The translations under genes were made by a program, and so were the position numbers. A stretch of 64,000 bases of DNA from Bacillota bacterium (GTDB lineage Bacteria > Bacillota > Clostridia > Lachnospirales > Lachnospiraceae): the NCBI GenBank assembly GCA_023423335.1, contig JAFAFU010000063.1:1-64000 (forward strand). The letters are read 5' to 3'. Of this stretch, positions 26,181 to 33,220 are shown piece by piece (within the stretch, counting starts at the first letter, position 1; the number at the start of each line of letters is the position of its first letter). Below the pieces are notes generated by a model. That model was given only the letters and a program-made list of their open reading frames with translations, was not told where the DNA came from and made no database searches.

Positions 26181-26576
26181 ATGGATAAATACAGGATATT
26201 GGTAAAGGGTATCGTGAAGTTTGAGGAAAAGTATCTGGTGGTCAGGCGTTGGTATGATGACAGGGTTGCAGAACCCTTTCAATGGGATTTTATCGACGGA
26301 AATATAGATTTTAAGGAAGCGCCGGATAGAGCGGTCCTAAGGCATGTATTTGAGCAGACGGGGATATCCGTGACGATAGACCGCCTTCTGTACACCTGGA
26401 CCTTTATGACAGGGGACGTGTTCAATATAGGTATCAGCTATCTATGCATCGCGGCGTTGGACAATGTACTTCTTTCCGAGGAATTGGTGGATTATCGCTG
26501 GATAACAAGAGAGGATTTTGATGCTTACATAAACAGGAAAGTCCTGGCGGATATTGACCGGATGGACCGGTTGTAA
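26181..26576 (+). CDS. Nudix-fold protein with degenerate Nudix box
   Basis: The 131-aa product has the Nudix fold with DGNIDFKEAPDRAVLRHVFE, which aligns with the GX5EX7REUXEEXGU box. The box reads R-H-V-F-E-Q-T-G-I, so two of the three usual metal-binding glutamates are H and Q. Catalysis may be lost or altered, and it may be a binding or regulatory paralogue. The start at 26181 follows GGAGG by 5 nt; the ATG at 26169 overlaps the site. It is 13 bp upstream of pyrC, so it is co-transcribed with pyrimidine genes. A nucleotide-sensing role is only inferred. Confidence 0.75.
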   Translation: MDKYRILVKGIVKFEEKYLVVRRWYDDRVAEPFQWDFIDGNIDFKEAPDRAVLRHVFEQTGISVTIDRLLYTWTFMTGDVFNIGISYLCIAALDNVLLSEELVDYRWITREDFDAYINRKVLADIDRMDRL

Positions 26577-26589
26577 CAGGAGGAAGCAG

Positions 26590-27912
26590 ATGAGGACATT
26601 AATTAAGAATGGATATGTGATTGATCCGGCGTCAAAGCTGGAGGGGAATTATGATGTCCTGATTGATGGGGACAGAATAAAGCGGATTGATAAAAATATC
26701 GATCCGGCCGATGAGGCAGGGGTATTTCTGGTGGATGCTGCGGGAGGATATGTAATGCCCGGATTTATCGATCTTCATGTCCACTTAAGAGAACCCGGCT
26801 ACGAATATAAGGAGACCCTCCGGAGCGGTTCAAAAGCAGCGGCTGCCGGAGGTTTTACCACGATCTGTCCGATGCCGAATACGAAGCCGGCCATTGATTC
26901 TTCCGACCGGATAGAGCTGGTGCTAAAGAAAGCCGGACAGGAGGGAGTGGTCAACATACTTCCGGTCGGCGCCATAACCTGCGGACAGGAGGGAAGGGAG
27001 CTGACGGATATCCCGGCCATGGCTGAAGCAGGCGCCATAGCGCTCAGTGAGGATGGTAAATCCGTAATGGATACGGCTCTGTACGCGGAAGCGATGCGGG
27101 AAGCGGCAGCCTGCGGCATCCCGGTATTTGCCCATTGTGAGGATAAGAGCCTTGCCGGCAGGGGAGTAATCAATGCGGGAAAAAAGGCGGAGGAATTAGG
27201 GCTGGCAGGCATCAGCAATGCGGTGGAGGATATCATCGCAGCCAGAGATATTCTTCTGGCCAAGGAAACCGGGGTGCGTCTGCATCTTTGCCACTGCTCG
27301 ACAGCGGACAGCGTACGGATGCTCGCCCTTGCCAGGGAGAGCGGTCTTAAGGTAACCGCTGAAGTATGCCCCCATCATTTTACCCTGTCCGATGAGGATA
27401 TACCGGGAGATTACTCCGATTATAAGATGAATCCGCCCTTAAGATCGGCGGCGGATGTTAAGGCTTTAAAGGCTGCCCTGCGGGATGGCATAATAGATGT
27501 GATTGCAACGGACCATGCACCTCATTCCAGGGAAGAGAAGGAGAAATCCTTTCGGGAATCACCCTTTGGAATCGTCGGTCTGGAGACGGCATTTGCCTTA
27601 ACGGTTACAGAGCTTGTAAAGCCGGGCTATCTTACACCGGGACAGATGGTAGAGAAGCTGAGTACGAATCCGGCCAGAATCCTTGGGATTGACCGGGGAC
27701 GGCTGTTTGAAGGCTGTATAGCCGATATTGTCATCGCGGACCCGCAGCAGGAGTACGTGATTGATAAGAGCAAGTTCTTCTCTAAGGGGAAGAACACTCC
27801 TTTTGACGGCAGGAAGGTTCAAGGTAAGGTGTTGTATACCTTTGTTGCCGGTAAGCTGGTATATGACGGAAGCAGGCATATGATTTATGATAAAACGGAG
27901 GATCAGGGATGA
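26590..27912 (+). CDS. pyrC: Dihydroorotase
   Basis: Dihydroorotase closes carbamoyl-aspartate to dihydroorotate in de novo pyrimidine synthesis. The 440-aa product is the large type I class with metal ligands H63 and H65 in DLHVHLREPG. It also has the phrases PNTKPAIDS, GAIALSEDGK, VFAHCEDKSL, LHLCHCSTADS and IATDHAPHSREEK. The start at 26590 is preceded by AGGAGG at 26578-26583. It overlaps pyrF by 4 bp (ATGA). Confidence 0.96.
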   Translation: MRTLIKNGYVIDPASKLEGNYDVLIDGDRIKRIDKNIDPADEAGVFLVDAAGGYVMPGFIDLHVHLREPGYEYKETLRSGSKAAAAGGFTTICPMPNTKPAIDSSDRIELVLKKAGQEGVVNILPVGAITCGQEGRELTDIPAMAEAGAIALSEDGKSVMDTALYAEAMREAAACGIPVFAHCEDKSLAGRGVINAGKKAEELGLAGISNAVEDIIAARDILLAKETGVRLHLCHCSTADSVRMLALARESGLKVTAEVCPHHFTLSDEDIPGDYSDYKMNPPLRSAADVKALKAALRDGIIDVIATDHAPHSREEKEKSFRESPFGIVGLETAFALTVTELVKPGYLTPGQMVEKLSTNPARILGIDRGRLFEGCIADIVIADPQQEYVIDKSKFFSKGKNTPFDGRKVQGKVLYTFVAGKLVYDGSRHMIYDKTEDQG

Positions 27913-28829
27913 TAAACAGACTAATCAAGAAAATTGAACAGACACAGGCGCCGGTGGTGGTAGGACTGGACCCGATGCTGAGTATGATACCGGAGCATCT
28001 TCTTTTAAAGGCCTATCGTGAGAAGGGTGAAAATCTTGCAGGGGCATCCGAGGCGATCTGGCAGTTTAATAAGGGAATTATTGACGCGACCTATGATCTG
28101 ATTCCGGCGGTAAAGCCTCAGATAGCCATGTATGAGCAGTTTGGGATCGAAGGCCTGAAGGTCTTTCATAAAACGATTGAGTACAGCAAGGAGAAGGGTC
28201 TGGTAGTAATCGGTGATATAAAACGCGGAGATATCGGATCAACCTCGGAGGCTTACGCGACAGGACATCTGGGAAGGGTAACAATCGGAGGAAAGGATTT
28301 TAGAGGCTTTGATGAGGACTTCATTACAGTTAACCCTTATCTGGGCTCCGATGGGGTGCTGCCCTTCATTGATGTGTGCAGGCAGGAAAGTAAGGGATTA
28401 TTTATTCTTGTTAAAACCTCAAATCCCTCCAGCGGAGAATTCCAGGACCAGCTGATTGGGGACAGACCCCTCTATGAGCTGGTTGGCCGTAAGGTGGCAG
28501 AGTGGGGTGAGCTTCACAGGGGTGATACCTATAGCCAGATCGGTGCCGTGGTCGGGGCAACCTATCCTGAGATGGGGAAGATACTCCGTGAGCTTATGCC
28601 GAGAACCTATATCCTTGTTCCGGGCTATGGTGCCCAAGGCGGGAAAGGGTCGGATTTAAAGTGTTTCTTCAATAAGGATGGACTGGGCGCTATCGTGAAT
28701 TCCTCCAGAGGAATTATTGCCGCATACAAACAGAAGGGCTATGAGAAATATACGGAAACCGCTTATGCAGATGCCTCCAGACAGGCGGTACTGGATATGA
28801 GGGAGGACCTGAGAAAGGCCTGGAGCTAA
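27909..28829 (+). CDS. pyrF: Orotidine-5-phosphate decarboxylase (long form)
   Basis: The enzyme converts OMP to UMP, the last step of the pathway. The 306-aa product belongs to the longer subgroup, with VVVGLDPML near the N-terminus and GDIKRGDIGSTSEAYA carrying the catalytic Lys/Asp set. The phosphate-binding end has LVPGYGAQGG and NSSRGIIAAY. Its ATG overlaps the pyrC stop, indicating translational coupling. It converges with the cyclophilin gene across a hairpin. Confidence 0.94.
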   Translation: MINRLIKKIEQTQAPVVVGLDPMLSMIPEHLLLKAYREKGENLAGASEAIWQFNKGIIDATYDLIPAVKPQIAMYEQFGIEGLKVFHKTIEYSKEKGLVVIGDIKRGDIGSTSEAYATGHLGRVTIGGKDFRGFDEDFITVNPYLGSDGVLPFIDVCRQESKGLFILVKTSNPSSGEFQDQLIGDRPLYELVGRKVAEWGELHRGDTYSQIGAVVGATYPEMGKILRELMPRTYILVPGYGAQGGKGSDLKCFFNKDGLGAIVNSSRGIIAAYKQKGYEKYTETAYADASRQAVLDMREDLRKAWS

Positions 28830-28860
28830 TAACAGACGCAAAGGATCAAATAAATAGAAA

Positions 28861-28908
28861 AGGATGCTTATGATAAGCAGATGATACTGCAGCTTCCATA
28901 AGCATCCT
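28861..28908. terminator. Hairpin between convergent pyrF and cyclophilin genes
   Basis: A 12-bp perfect stem (AGGATGCTTATG and its complement) encloses a 24-nt loop. There is no T-run on either side, but its place between convergent stops fits transcription termination. Confidence 0.55.
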
Positions 28909-28914
28909 GATGAA

Positions 28915-29439
28915 TCATACCTTCTCGGGTTCGGAATATTCCACACCGAAGGTTTCTGCGGTAACCGACTTCATAATCTGGGGCTCCAGGGGAGCATCGG
29001 AATAATCCGTTTTGGACTCGGCAATTTTGTTGATCATTGCCTGCCCCTCAATCACCTTGCCGAAGCCTGCATAGGAACCGTCCAGATGGGGAGAGTCCTT
29101 ATGCATAATGAAAAATTGGGAGCCGGCAGAATCGGGACGCTGGGATCTTGCCATGGAGATGACTCCAGCGGTATGTTTTAATTTATTGTCAAAATTATTA
29201 TAGGAGAATTCTCCTTTGATGGAATAACCGGGACCTCCCATACCGGTACCCTCCGGATCGCCGCCCTGAATCATAAAGCCGCGGATGACACGGTGGAATT
29301 TAAGGCCATTGTAAAAACCCTTGTTAACCAGAGATATAAAATTATTCACGGTGTTCGGAGCGATGTCTGGATATAATTCAAGCTGGATCTTGTCTCCGCT
29401 TTGCATTTCAATTGTAATAATAGGATTTTTCTTTTCCAT
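28915..29439 (-). CDS. Cyclophilin-type peptidyl-prolyl isomerase
   Basis: The 174-aa product isomerises Xaa-Pro bonds. It has FHRVIRGFMIQGGDPEGTG, the SMARSQRPDSAGSQFFI core and YAGFGKVIEG, all expected for the cyclophilin fold. The start at 29439 is 7 nt from AAAGGA; the ATG at 29445 is too close. No signal peptide is visible, so it is cytoplasmic. It separates pyrCF from pyrKDE and is on the opposite strand, so it is unlikely to be tied to pyrimidine synthesis. Confidence 0.94.
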   Translation of the reverse strand: MEKKNPIITIEMQSGDKIQLELYPDIAPNTVNNFISLVNKGFYNGLKFHRVIRGFMIQGGDPEGTGMGGPGYSIKGEFSYNNFDNKLKHTAGVISMARSQRPDSAGSQFFIMHKDSPHLDGSYAGFGKVIEGQAMINKIAESKTDYSDAPLEPQIMKSVTAETFGVEYSEPEKV

Positions 29440-29769
29440 ATACATGTCCTTTCAAAATGTTTTTACAGAAAGCTAACGAAAAAGGCTTTTGGTGGTAAAT
29501 ATAACATAACGGTCTGATTTCGTCAATAGAGGATAATTCAACTTTTTGAATAATAATATTATGGACAAAGCAAGGAAAAATATCATCAATCCTATGAAAA
29601 CGGTATTTTGATGCAGGAAGACAGGAATACCAAATTTTCAGATTTGCTTGTTTTTTGCCGGAGGTATGTATATAATAAATTGCAGGATGTGGAAATAATA
29701 CACATTTGGAGTAGTACATATTTGAAATGATTTTTACTCGTTGTCTATGGAAAGGAAGGATACTTCATA
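29440..29769. other. Divergent intergenic region between cyclophilin and yjbQ genes
   Basis: No gene is supported in these 330 bp. The yjbQ side has a promoter-like TTGTTT (29648-29653), 17 bp, TATAAT (29671-29676). No strong hairpin or repeat was noticed. Confidence 0.5.
29648..29676 (+). promoter_or_regulatory. Candidate promoter of yjbQ
   Basis: TTGTTT and TATAAT have a 17-bp spacer, about 94 bp before the coding start. Confidence 0.5.
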
Positions 29770-30174
29770 ATGGGTAGAGCATACACCTTTAGAATCAATA
29801 CGGACCAGCGTACGGATATGATTGATATCACACGCCAGGTTCAAGGCTTTGTAGATGACAGCAAGGTGAAACAGGGCGTCTGCATAATGTTTGTACCCCA
29901 TACAACTGCGGCTCTGACGATTAATGAAAATGCAGATCCCGATGTCAAGAGGGATTTTATGATGGAGATCAATAAAATAGTACCCTGGTCCGACGGTTAT
30001 CAGCATATGGAGGGGAATTCGGCGGCCCATATCAAGGCAAGCATGATGGGTTTTTCTGAAACAATTATGATAGAGGACGGTAAGCTTCTCCTTGGAACCT
30101 GGCAGGGGATTTATTTTATGGAATTCGACGGTCCCAGAATCAGAAAAATACACATAAAAATAGTAGAAGGATAA
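29770..30174 (+). CDS. YjbQ/UPF0047 family protein
   Basis: The 134-aa product matches the whole YjbQ family, with VPHTTAALTINENADPDV, HMEGNSAAHIKASMMG and LGTWQGIYFMEFDGPR. The conserved His and Glu residues surround a metal site. Family members have been linked to thiamine-phosphate-synthase-like activity, but the physiological substrate is not firmly established. AAAGGAAGG precedes the ATG. It has its own predicted promoter and is 110 bp from pyrK. Confidence 0.9.
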   Translation: MGRAYTFRINTDQRTDMIDITRQVQGFVDDSKVKQGVCIMFVPHTTAALTINENADPDVKRDFMMEINKIVPWSDGYQHMEGNSAAHIKASMMGFSETIMIEDGKLLLGTWQGIYFMEFDGPRIRKIHIKIVEG

Positions 30175-30212
30175 TATCGGGCCAGGGCAGGATAAAAAAT
30201 GAAATATTTGCC

Positions 30213-30241
30213 TTGTGGGATTTAGCAACTTAAGTTATACT
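30213..30241 (+). promoter_or_regulatory. Candidate promoter of pyrK-pyrD-pyrE
   Basis: TTGTGG (30213-30218) and TATACT (30236-30241) are spaced 17 bp apart, 44 bp before pyrK. No PyrR-type attenuator was recognised between promoter and gene. Confidence 0.5.
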
Positions 30242-30284
30242 ATTCGCGTAACATTTTACAGAGAAAACGGATAGGAGAGTATCA

Positions 30285-31052
30285 ATGGCAGTACCAATCA
30301 AGAAAAAAGCCATAATTGCAGAACAGACCTGTCTGGCAGATGGTATATACAGTATGTGGCTGGCGGAAGAAAATATCGCGGCGGCAGCCATTCCCGGACA
30401 GTTTGTGTCCCTCTACAGCAGTGACGGCGGAAAGCTTTTACCAAGGCCCATCAGTATTTGTGAGATAGACAGAGAGTCAGGGAGAATTCGGCTGGTATAC
30501 CGGATTGCCGGTAAAGGGACAAAGGAATTCTCAAAATTATGCCAGGGCAGCTTGGTGGAGGTTATGGGACCTTTGGGGAACGGCTTTACACCGGAGGGAA
30601 AGAAAGCGCTGCTGATTGGCGGTGGTATTGGAATTCCGCCGCTGCTTGAGCTGGCAAAGCAGCTGAATATAAGCTGTGATATCGTATTGGGCTATCGGGA
30701 TATTATATTTTTAGATAAAGAGTTTGAGGCCTATGGCAGAGTATACCTGTCCACGGAGGACGCAAGTGCGGGAACGAAGGGTAATGTCCTGGATGCAATC
30801 AGGGAGCATAAGCTAACGGCGGATATCATATATGCCTGCGGACCGACTCCGATGCTTCGGGGAATCAAAGCATATGCGAAGGAGCAGGGAATAAAAGCAC
30901 AGCTCTCTTTGGAGGAAAGGATGGCCTGCGGAATCGGCGCCTGCCTGGGCTGTATATGCAAGACCAAGGAGACCGACCATCACAGTAATGTGAAGAATAA
31001 AAGAATCTGCAAGGATGGACCTGTGTTCTATTCGGATGAGGTGGAGCTATGA
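30285..31052 (+). CDS. pyrK: Dihydroorotate dehydrogenase electron-transfer subunit
   Basis: PyrK carries FAD and a [2Fe-2S] cluster and passes electrons from PyrD to NAD. The 255-aa product has the flavin-binding RPISICEID, the pyridine-nucleotide segment IGGGIGIPPLLELAK and ACGPTPMLRGI. The cysteine cluster MACGIGACLGCICKTK is followed by the later IC-KDGPVF cysteine. It overlaps pyrD by 4 bp, which fits their stoichiometric complex. Confidence 0.95.
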   Translation: MAVPIKKKAIIAEQTCLADGIYSMWLAEENIAAAAIPGQFVSLYSSDGGKLLPRPISICEIDRESGRIRLVYRIAGKGTKEFSKLCQGSLVEVMGPLGNGFTPEGKKALLIGGGIGIPPLLELAKQLNISCDIVLGYRDIIFLDKEFEAYGRVYLSTEDASAGTKGNVLDAIREHKLTADIIYACGPTPMLRGIKAYAKEQGIKAQLSLEERMACGIGACLGCICKTKETDHHSNVKNKRICKDGPVFYSDEVEL

Positions 31053-31951
31053 ACATGAATGTAGCAATGGCGGGAATAACCTTTAAAAATCCGGTGACAA
31101 CTGCATCAGGGACCTTCGGCTCAGGAATGGAATACAGCGATTATGTGGATCTGTCAAGGCTGGGGGCTGTGACCACCAAAGGGGTATCCAGTGTCCCCTG
31201 GGAGGGAAATCCGACTCCCCGGCTGGCTGAAACCCATGGCGGGATGCTGAATGCCATCGGTTTGCAGAATCCCGGGGCAGAGGTATTTATCCGGCGGGAT
31301 ATTCCTTTCTTAAGAAGATACGATACAAGGATTATAGTAAATGTGGTGGGAAAAACACTGGAAGAATATTGTGAGGTGGTAGAACGCCTTACCGAGTGTG
31401 ATGTGGATATGTTTGAAATCAATATATCCTGTCCCAATGTGAAAGAGGGCGGCATTGCTTTCGGTCAGGACGCCTCCAGGATAGAACATATTACCAGAGA
31501 ACTGAAAAAACGTGCAAAGCAGCCGATTATCATGAAGCTTAGTCCAAATGTTACGGATATTGGGGAAATGGCAAGGGCTGCCGAAGCAGGCGGCGCGGAT
31601 GCCATCTCCTTAATCAATACCCTGACCGGTATGAAGATCGATATCCGGAAAAAATCCTTCCTGCTGGCAAACAGGACCGGCGGATTATCCGGTCCCGCCA
31701 TTAAACCGGTCGCAGTCCGTATGGTGTACCAGGCAGCCCAGGCAGTAAAGCTCCCGATCATTGGGATGGGAGGTATTATGGACGCAGAGGATGCACTGGA
31801 ATTTCTGATGGCGGGGGCAACCATGGTGGCGGTAGGAACGGCAAATTTTGTAAATCCAAGGGCAACCATCGAGGTGATCGAAGGAATAGAAGCATTCATG
31901 GAGCAGCAGGGGATAAAGGATATAAAGGAGATTATAGGTTGCGTAGTGTGA
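31049..31951 (+). CDS. pyrD: Dihydroorotate dehydrogenase, type 1B catalytic subunit
   Basis: The enzyme oxidises dihydroorotate to orotate in complex with PyrK. The 300-aa FMN barrel shows NPVTTASGTFGSGMEY at the start and EINISCPNVKEGG with the catalytic cysteine. IMKLSPNVTDI, SLINTLTGM and the phosphate-binding GMGGIMDAEDALEFLMAGA follow. The start overlaps pyrK. The stop at 31949-31951 is embedded in a perfect hairpin that begins the pyrD-pyrE spacer. Confidence 0.96.
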   Translation: MNMNVAMAGITFKNPVTTASGTFGSGMEYSDYVDLSRLGAVTTKGVSSVPWEGNPTPRLAETHGGMLNAIGLQNPGAEVFIRRDIPFLRRYDTRIIVNVVGKTLEEYCEVVERLTECDVDMFEINISCPNVKEGGIAFGQDASRIEHITRELKKRAKQPIIMKLSPNVTDIGEMARAAEAGGADAISLINTLTGMKIDIRKKSFLLANRTGGLSGPAIKPVAVRMVYQAAQAVKLPIIGMGGIMDAEDALEFLMAGATMVAVGTANFVNPRATIEVIEGIEAFMEQQGIKDIKEIIGCVV

Positions 31952-31974
31952 ATTATAAAAAGCATAATTCACAC
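31946..31974. other. Perfect hairpin over the pyrD stop codon
   Basis: GTGTGAATTAT (31946-31956) and its exact complement (31964-31974) form an 11-bp stem. The motif GTGTGAATTA recurs at 63448 and, on the minus strand, at about 40954-40964, each time at the start of a hairpin-rich spacer. Confidence 0.6.
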
Positions 31975-31980
31975 TTGGAA

Positions 31981-32010
31981 GTTTGTGCCTGCGTCATCCT
32001 CGGCACAAAC
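31981..32010. other. Second hairpin in the pyrD-pyrE spacer
   Basis: GTTTGTGCC (31981-31989) pairs with GGCACAAAC (32002-32010). The right arm overlaps the first base pairs of the 66-bp tandem repeat. Confidence 0.55.
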
Positions 32011-32226
32011 TAACACAAAGGGCAGTATGCCTGGCAGATATTAGTGTCCTCATCTGGACAGCGTTTACGTACAAACTAACACAAAGGGCAGTATGCCTGG
32101 CAGATATTAGTGTTCTCATCTGGACAGCGTTTACGTACAAACTAACACAAAGGGCAGTATGCCTGGCAGATATTAGCGTCCTCATTTGGACAGCGTTCAC
32201 GCAAACTAACACAAAGGGCAGTATGC
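32005..32226 (+). repeat. 66-bp tandem repeat, three copies plus a partial fourth
   Basis: Units begin with ACAAACTAACACAAAGGGCA at 32005, 32071 and 32137. The first two are 66 bp and the third is 64 bp. A partial fourth copy (32201-32226) ends inside GGGCAGTATGC. Units differ at only a few bases. The repeat lies in the pyrD-pyrE spacer upstream of the pyrE ribosome binding site. The frame is open on both strands, but no ribosome binding site supports translation. Confidence 0.85.
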
Positions 32227-32270
32227 TTGATTCATATGAGATGCCGTTTTATGGCGGATTGGAGATATTG

Positions 32271-32948
32271 ATGGAACAGTATAAGCAGGAATTTATTGAA
32301 TTTATGGTGGACTCAGGAGTATTAAAGTTCGGAGATTTTATTACAAAGAGCGGCAGGAAGACCCCATTTTTTGTTAACACGGGCTTTTATCGTACCGGGA
32401 CACAGCTAAAGAAGCTTGGAGGCTATTATGCCAGGGCAATTCATGACAAATACGGTATGGAATTTGATATCCTGTTCGGTCCGGCATATAAGGGGATACC
32501 CTTAAGTGTTGCGGCATCCATAGCAATCAGTGAACTGTATGGGAAGGAAATCAAATACTGTTCTAACCGGAAGGAAATCAAGGATCACGGCGATACGGGT
32601 ATTTTATTGGGGTCCCCCATAGCTGAGAATGACCGGGTTATCATTATTGAGGATGTCACGACAGCCGGCACCTCTATCGGGGAGACAATGCCTATATTAA
32701 AGGCACAGGGGGATGTAAAGGTCCTTGGCCTGGTCGTATCTGTTGACAGGATGGAGCGGGGACAGGGAATAAAATCTGCTCTTTCTGAGATCGAAGAAAC
32801 CTATGGAATCGCTGCCACGGCCATTGTTACTATGGAAGAAGTGGTGGAACACCTGTATAATAAACCGTATCATGGAAGAATAATTATTGATGATACGATC
32901 AAGGCCGCAATTGATGCCTATTATGTGCAATATGGTGCCCGTGGATAG
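32271..32948 (+). CDS. pyrE: Orotate phosphoribosyltransferase
   Basis: PyrE joins orotate and PRPP to make OMP. The 225-aa product has the GRKTPFFVNTG motif, the FGPAYKGIPLS segment and the PRPP-binding VIIIEDVTTAGTSIGE. The ATG at 32271 is preceded by GGAG at 32261-32264 and gives the expected N-terminus MEQYKQEFIEFM. The open frame runs upstream through the tandem repeat, but those residues are not family-like. Distance from pyrD is 319 bp of hairpins and repeats, which may uncouple it or modulate its level. Confidence 0.93.
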   Translation: MEQYKQEFIEFMVDSGVLKFGDFITKSGRKTPFFVNTGFYRTGTQLKKLGGYYARAIHDKYGMEFDILFGPAYKGIPLSVAASIAISELYGKEIKYCSNRKEIKDHGDTGILLGSPIAENDRVIIIEDVTTAGTSIGETMPILKAQGDVKVLGLVVSVDRMERGQGIKSALSEIEETYGIAATAIVTMEEVVEHLYNKPYHGRIIIDDTIKAAIDAYYVQYGARG

Positions 32949-32974
32949 TACTGTATAATAATGGAGGAAGAATT

Positions 32975-33127
32975 ATGATGGAGAAAATTTATCACACAAT
33001 GAAGTCAGTCGGCGTATGGAATCTGGTATTGGGGATTGTGCTGATTATCGCAGGCCTTATTGCAGGCATATTTATGATTTTAAACGGAGCCAAGCTGCTG
33101 AAGAAAAAATCCGAACTGCTATTCTAA
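32975..33127 (+). CDS. Small single-pass membrane protein, 50 aa
   Basis: An ATG at 32975 lies 7 nt after GGAGG (32963-32967). It opens a 50-codon frame ending in TAA at 33125-33127. The product has a short amphipathic N-terminus (MMEKIYHTMKSVG), one hydrophobic segment (about residues 13-37, NLVLGIVLIIAGLIAGIFMI) and a basic tail AKLLKKKSELLF. It lies 26 bp after pyrE. The strong ribosome binding site and coherent membrane segment support a real gene; its function is unknown. Confidence 0.7.
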   Translation: MMEKIYHTMKSVGVWNLVLGIVLIIAGLIAGIFMILNGAKLLKKKSELLF

Positions 33128-33185
33128 TACTCAGACCGGGGAAGGATAAATTCGGAAGACACTGGAATTATTCGTTTTGCGTAAG

Positions 33186-33216
33186 CTTTGCATGCTGCTG
33201 AAGCGGCAGATGGGGG
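33186..33216 (+). repeat. Repeat-type leader tail before the GH10 gene
   Basis: A CTTTGCATGCTGCTGAAGCG segment runs into GGCAGATGGGGG, a variant of the GCGGCAGATGGAGG tail seen before copZ and the Nudix gene. GGGGG replaces GGAGG as the ribosome binding site. Confidence 0.5.
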
Positions 33217-33220
33217 TATT

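Noticed and set aside
29734..30228. Minus-strand ORF over yjbQ
   Set aside because: It is the antisense shadow of a recognised YjbQ gene and has no family similarity.
31994..32212. Minus-strand repeat ORF over the pyrD-pyrE spacer
   Set aside because: No ribosome binding site and the open frame follows automatically from repeating a unit whose length is a multiple of three.
31983..32270. In-frame N-terminal extension of PyrE through the tandem repeats, with 22-residue repeats
   Set aside because: It would start at TTG 31983 without a ribosome binding site, and the residues are not found in the PyrE family. The ATG at 32271 has a proper site and the family N-terminus.
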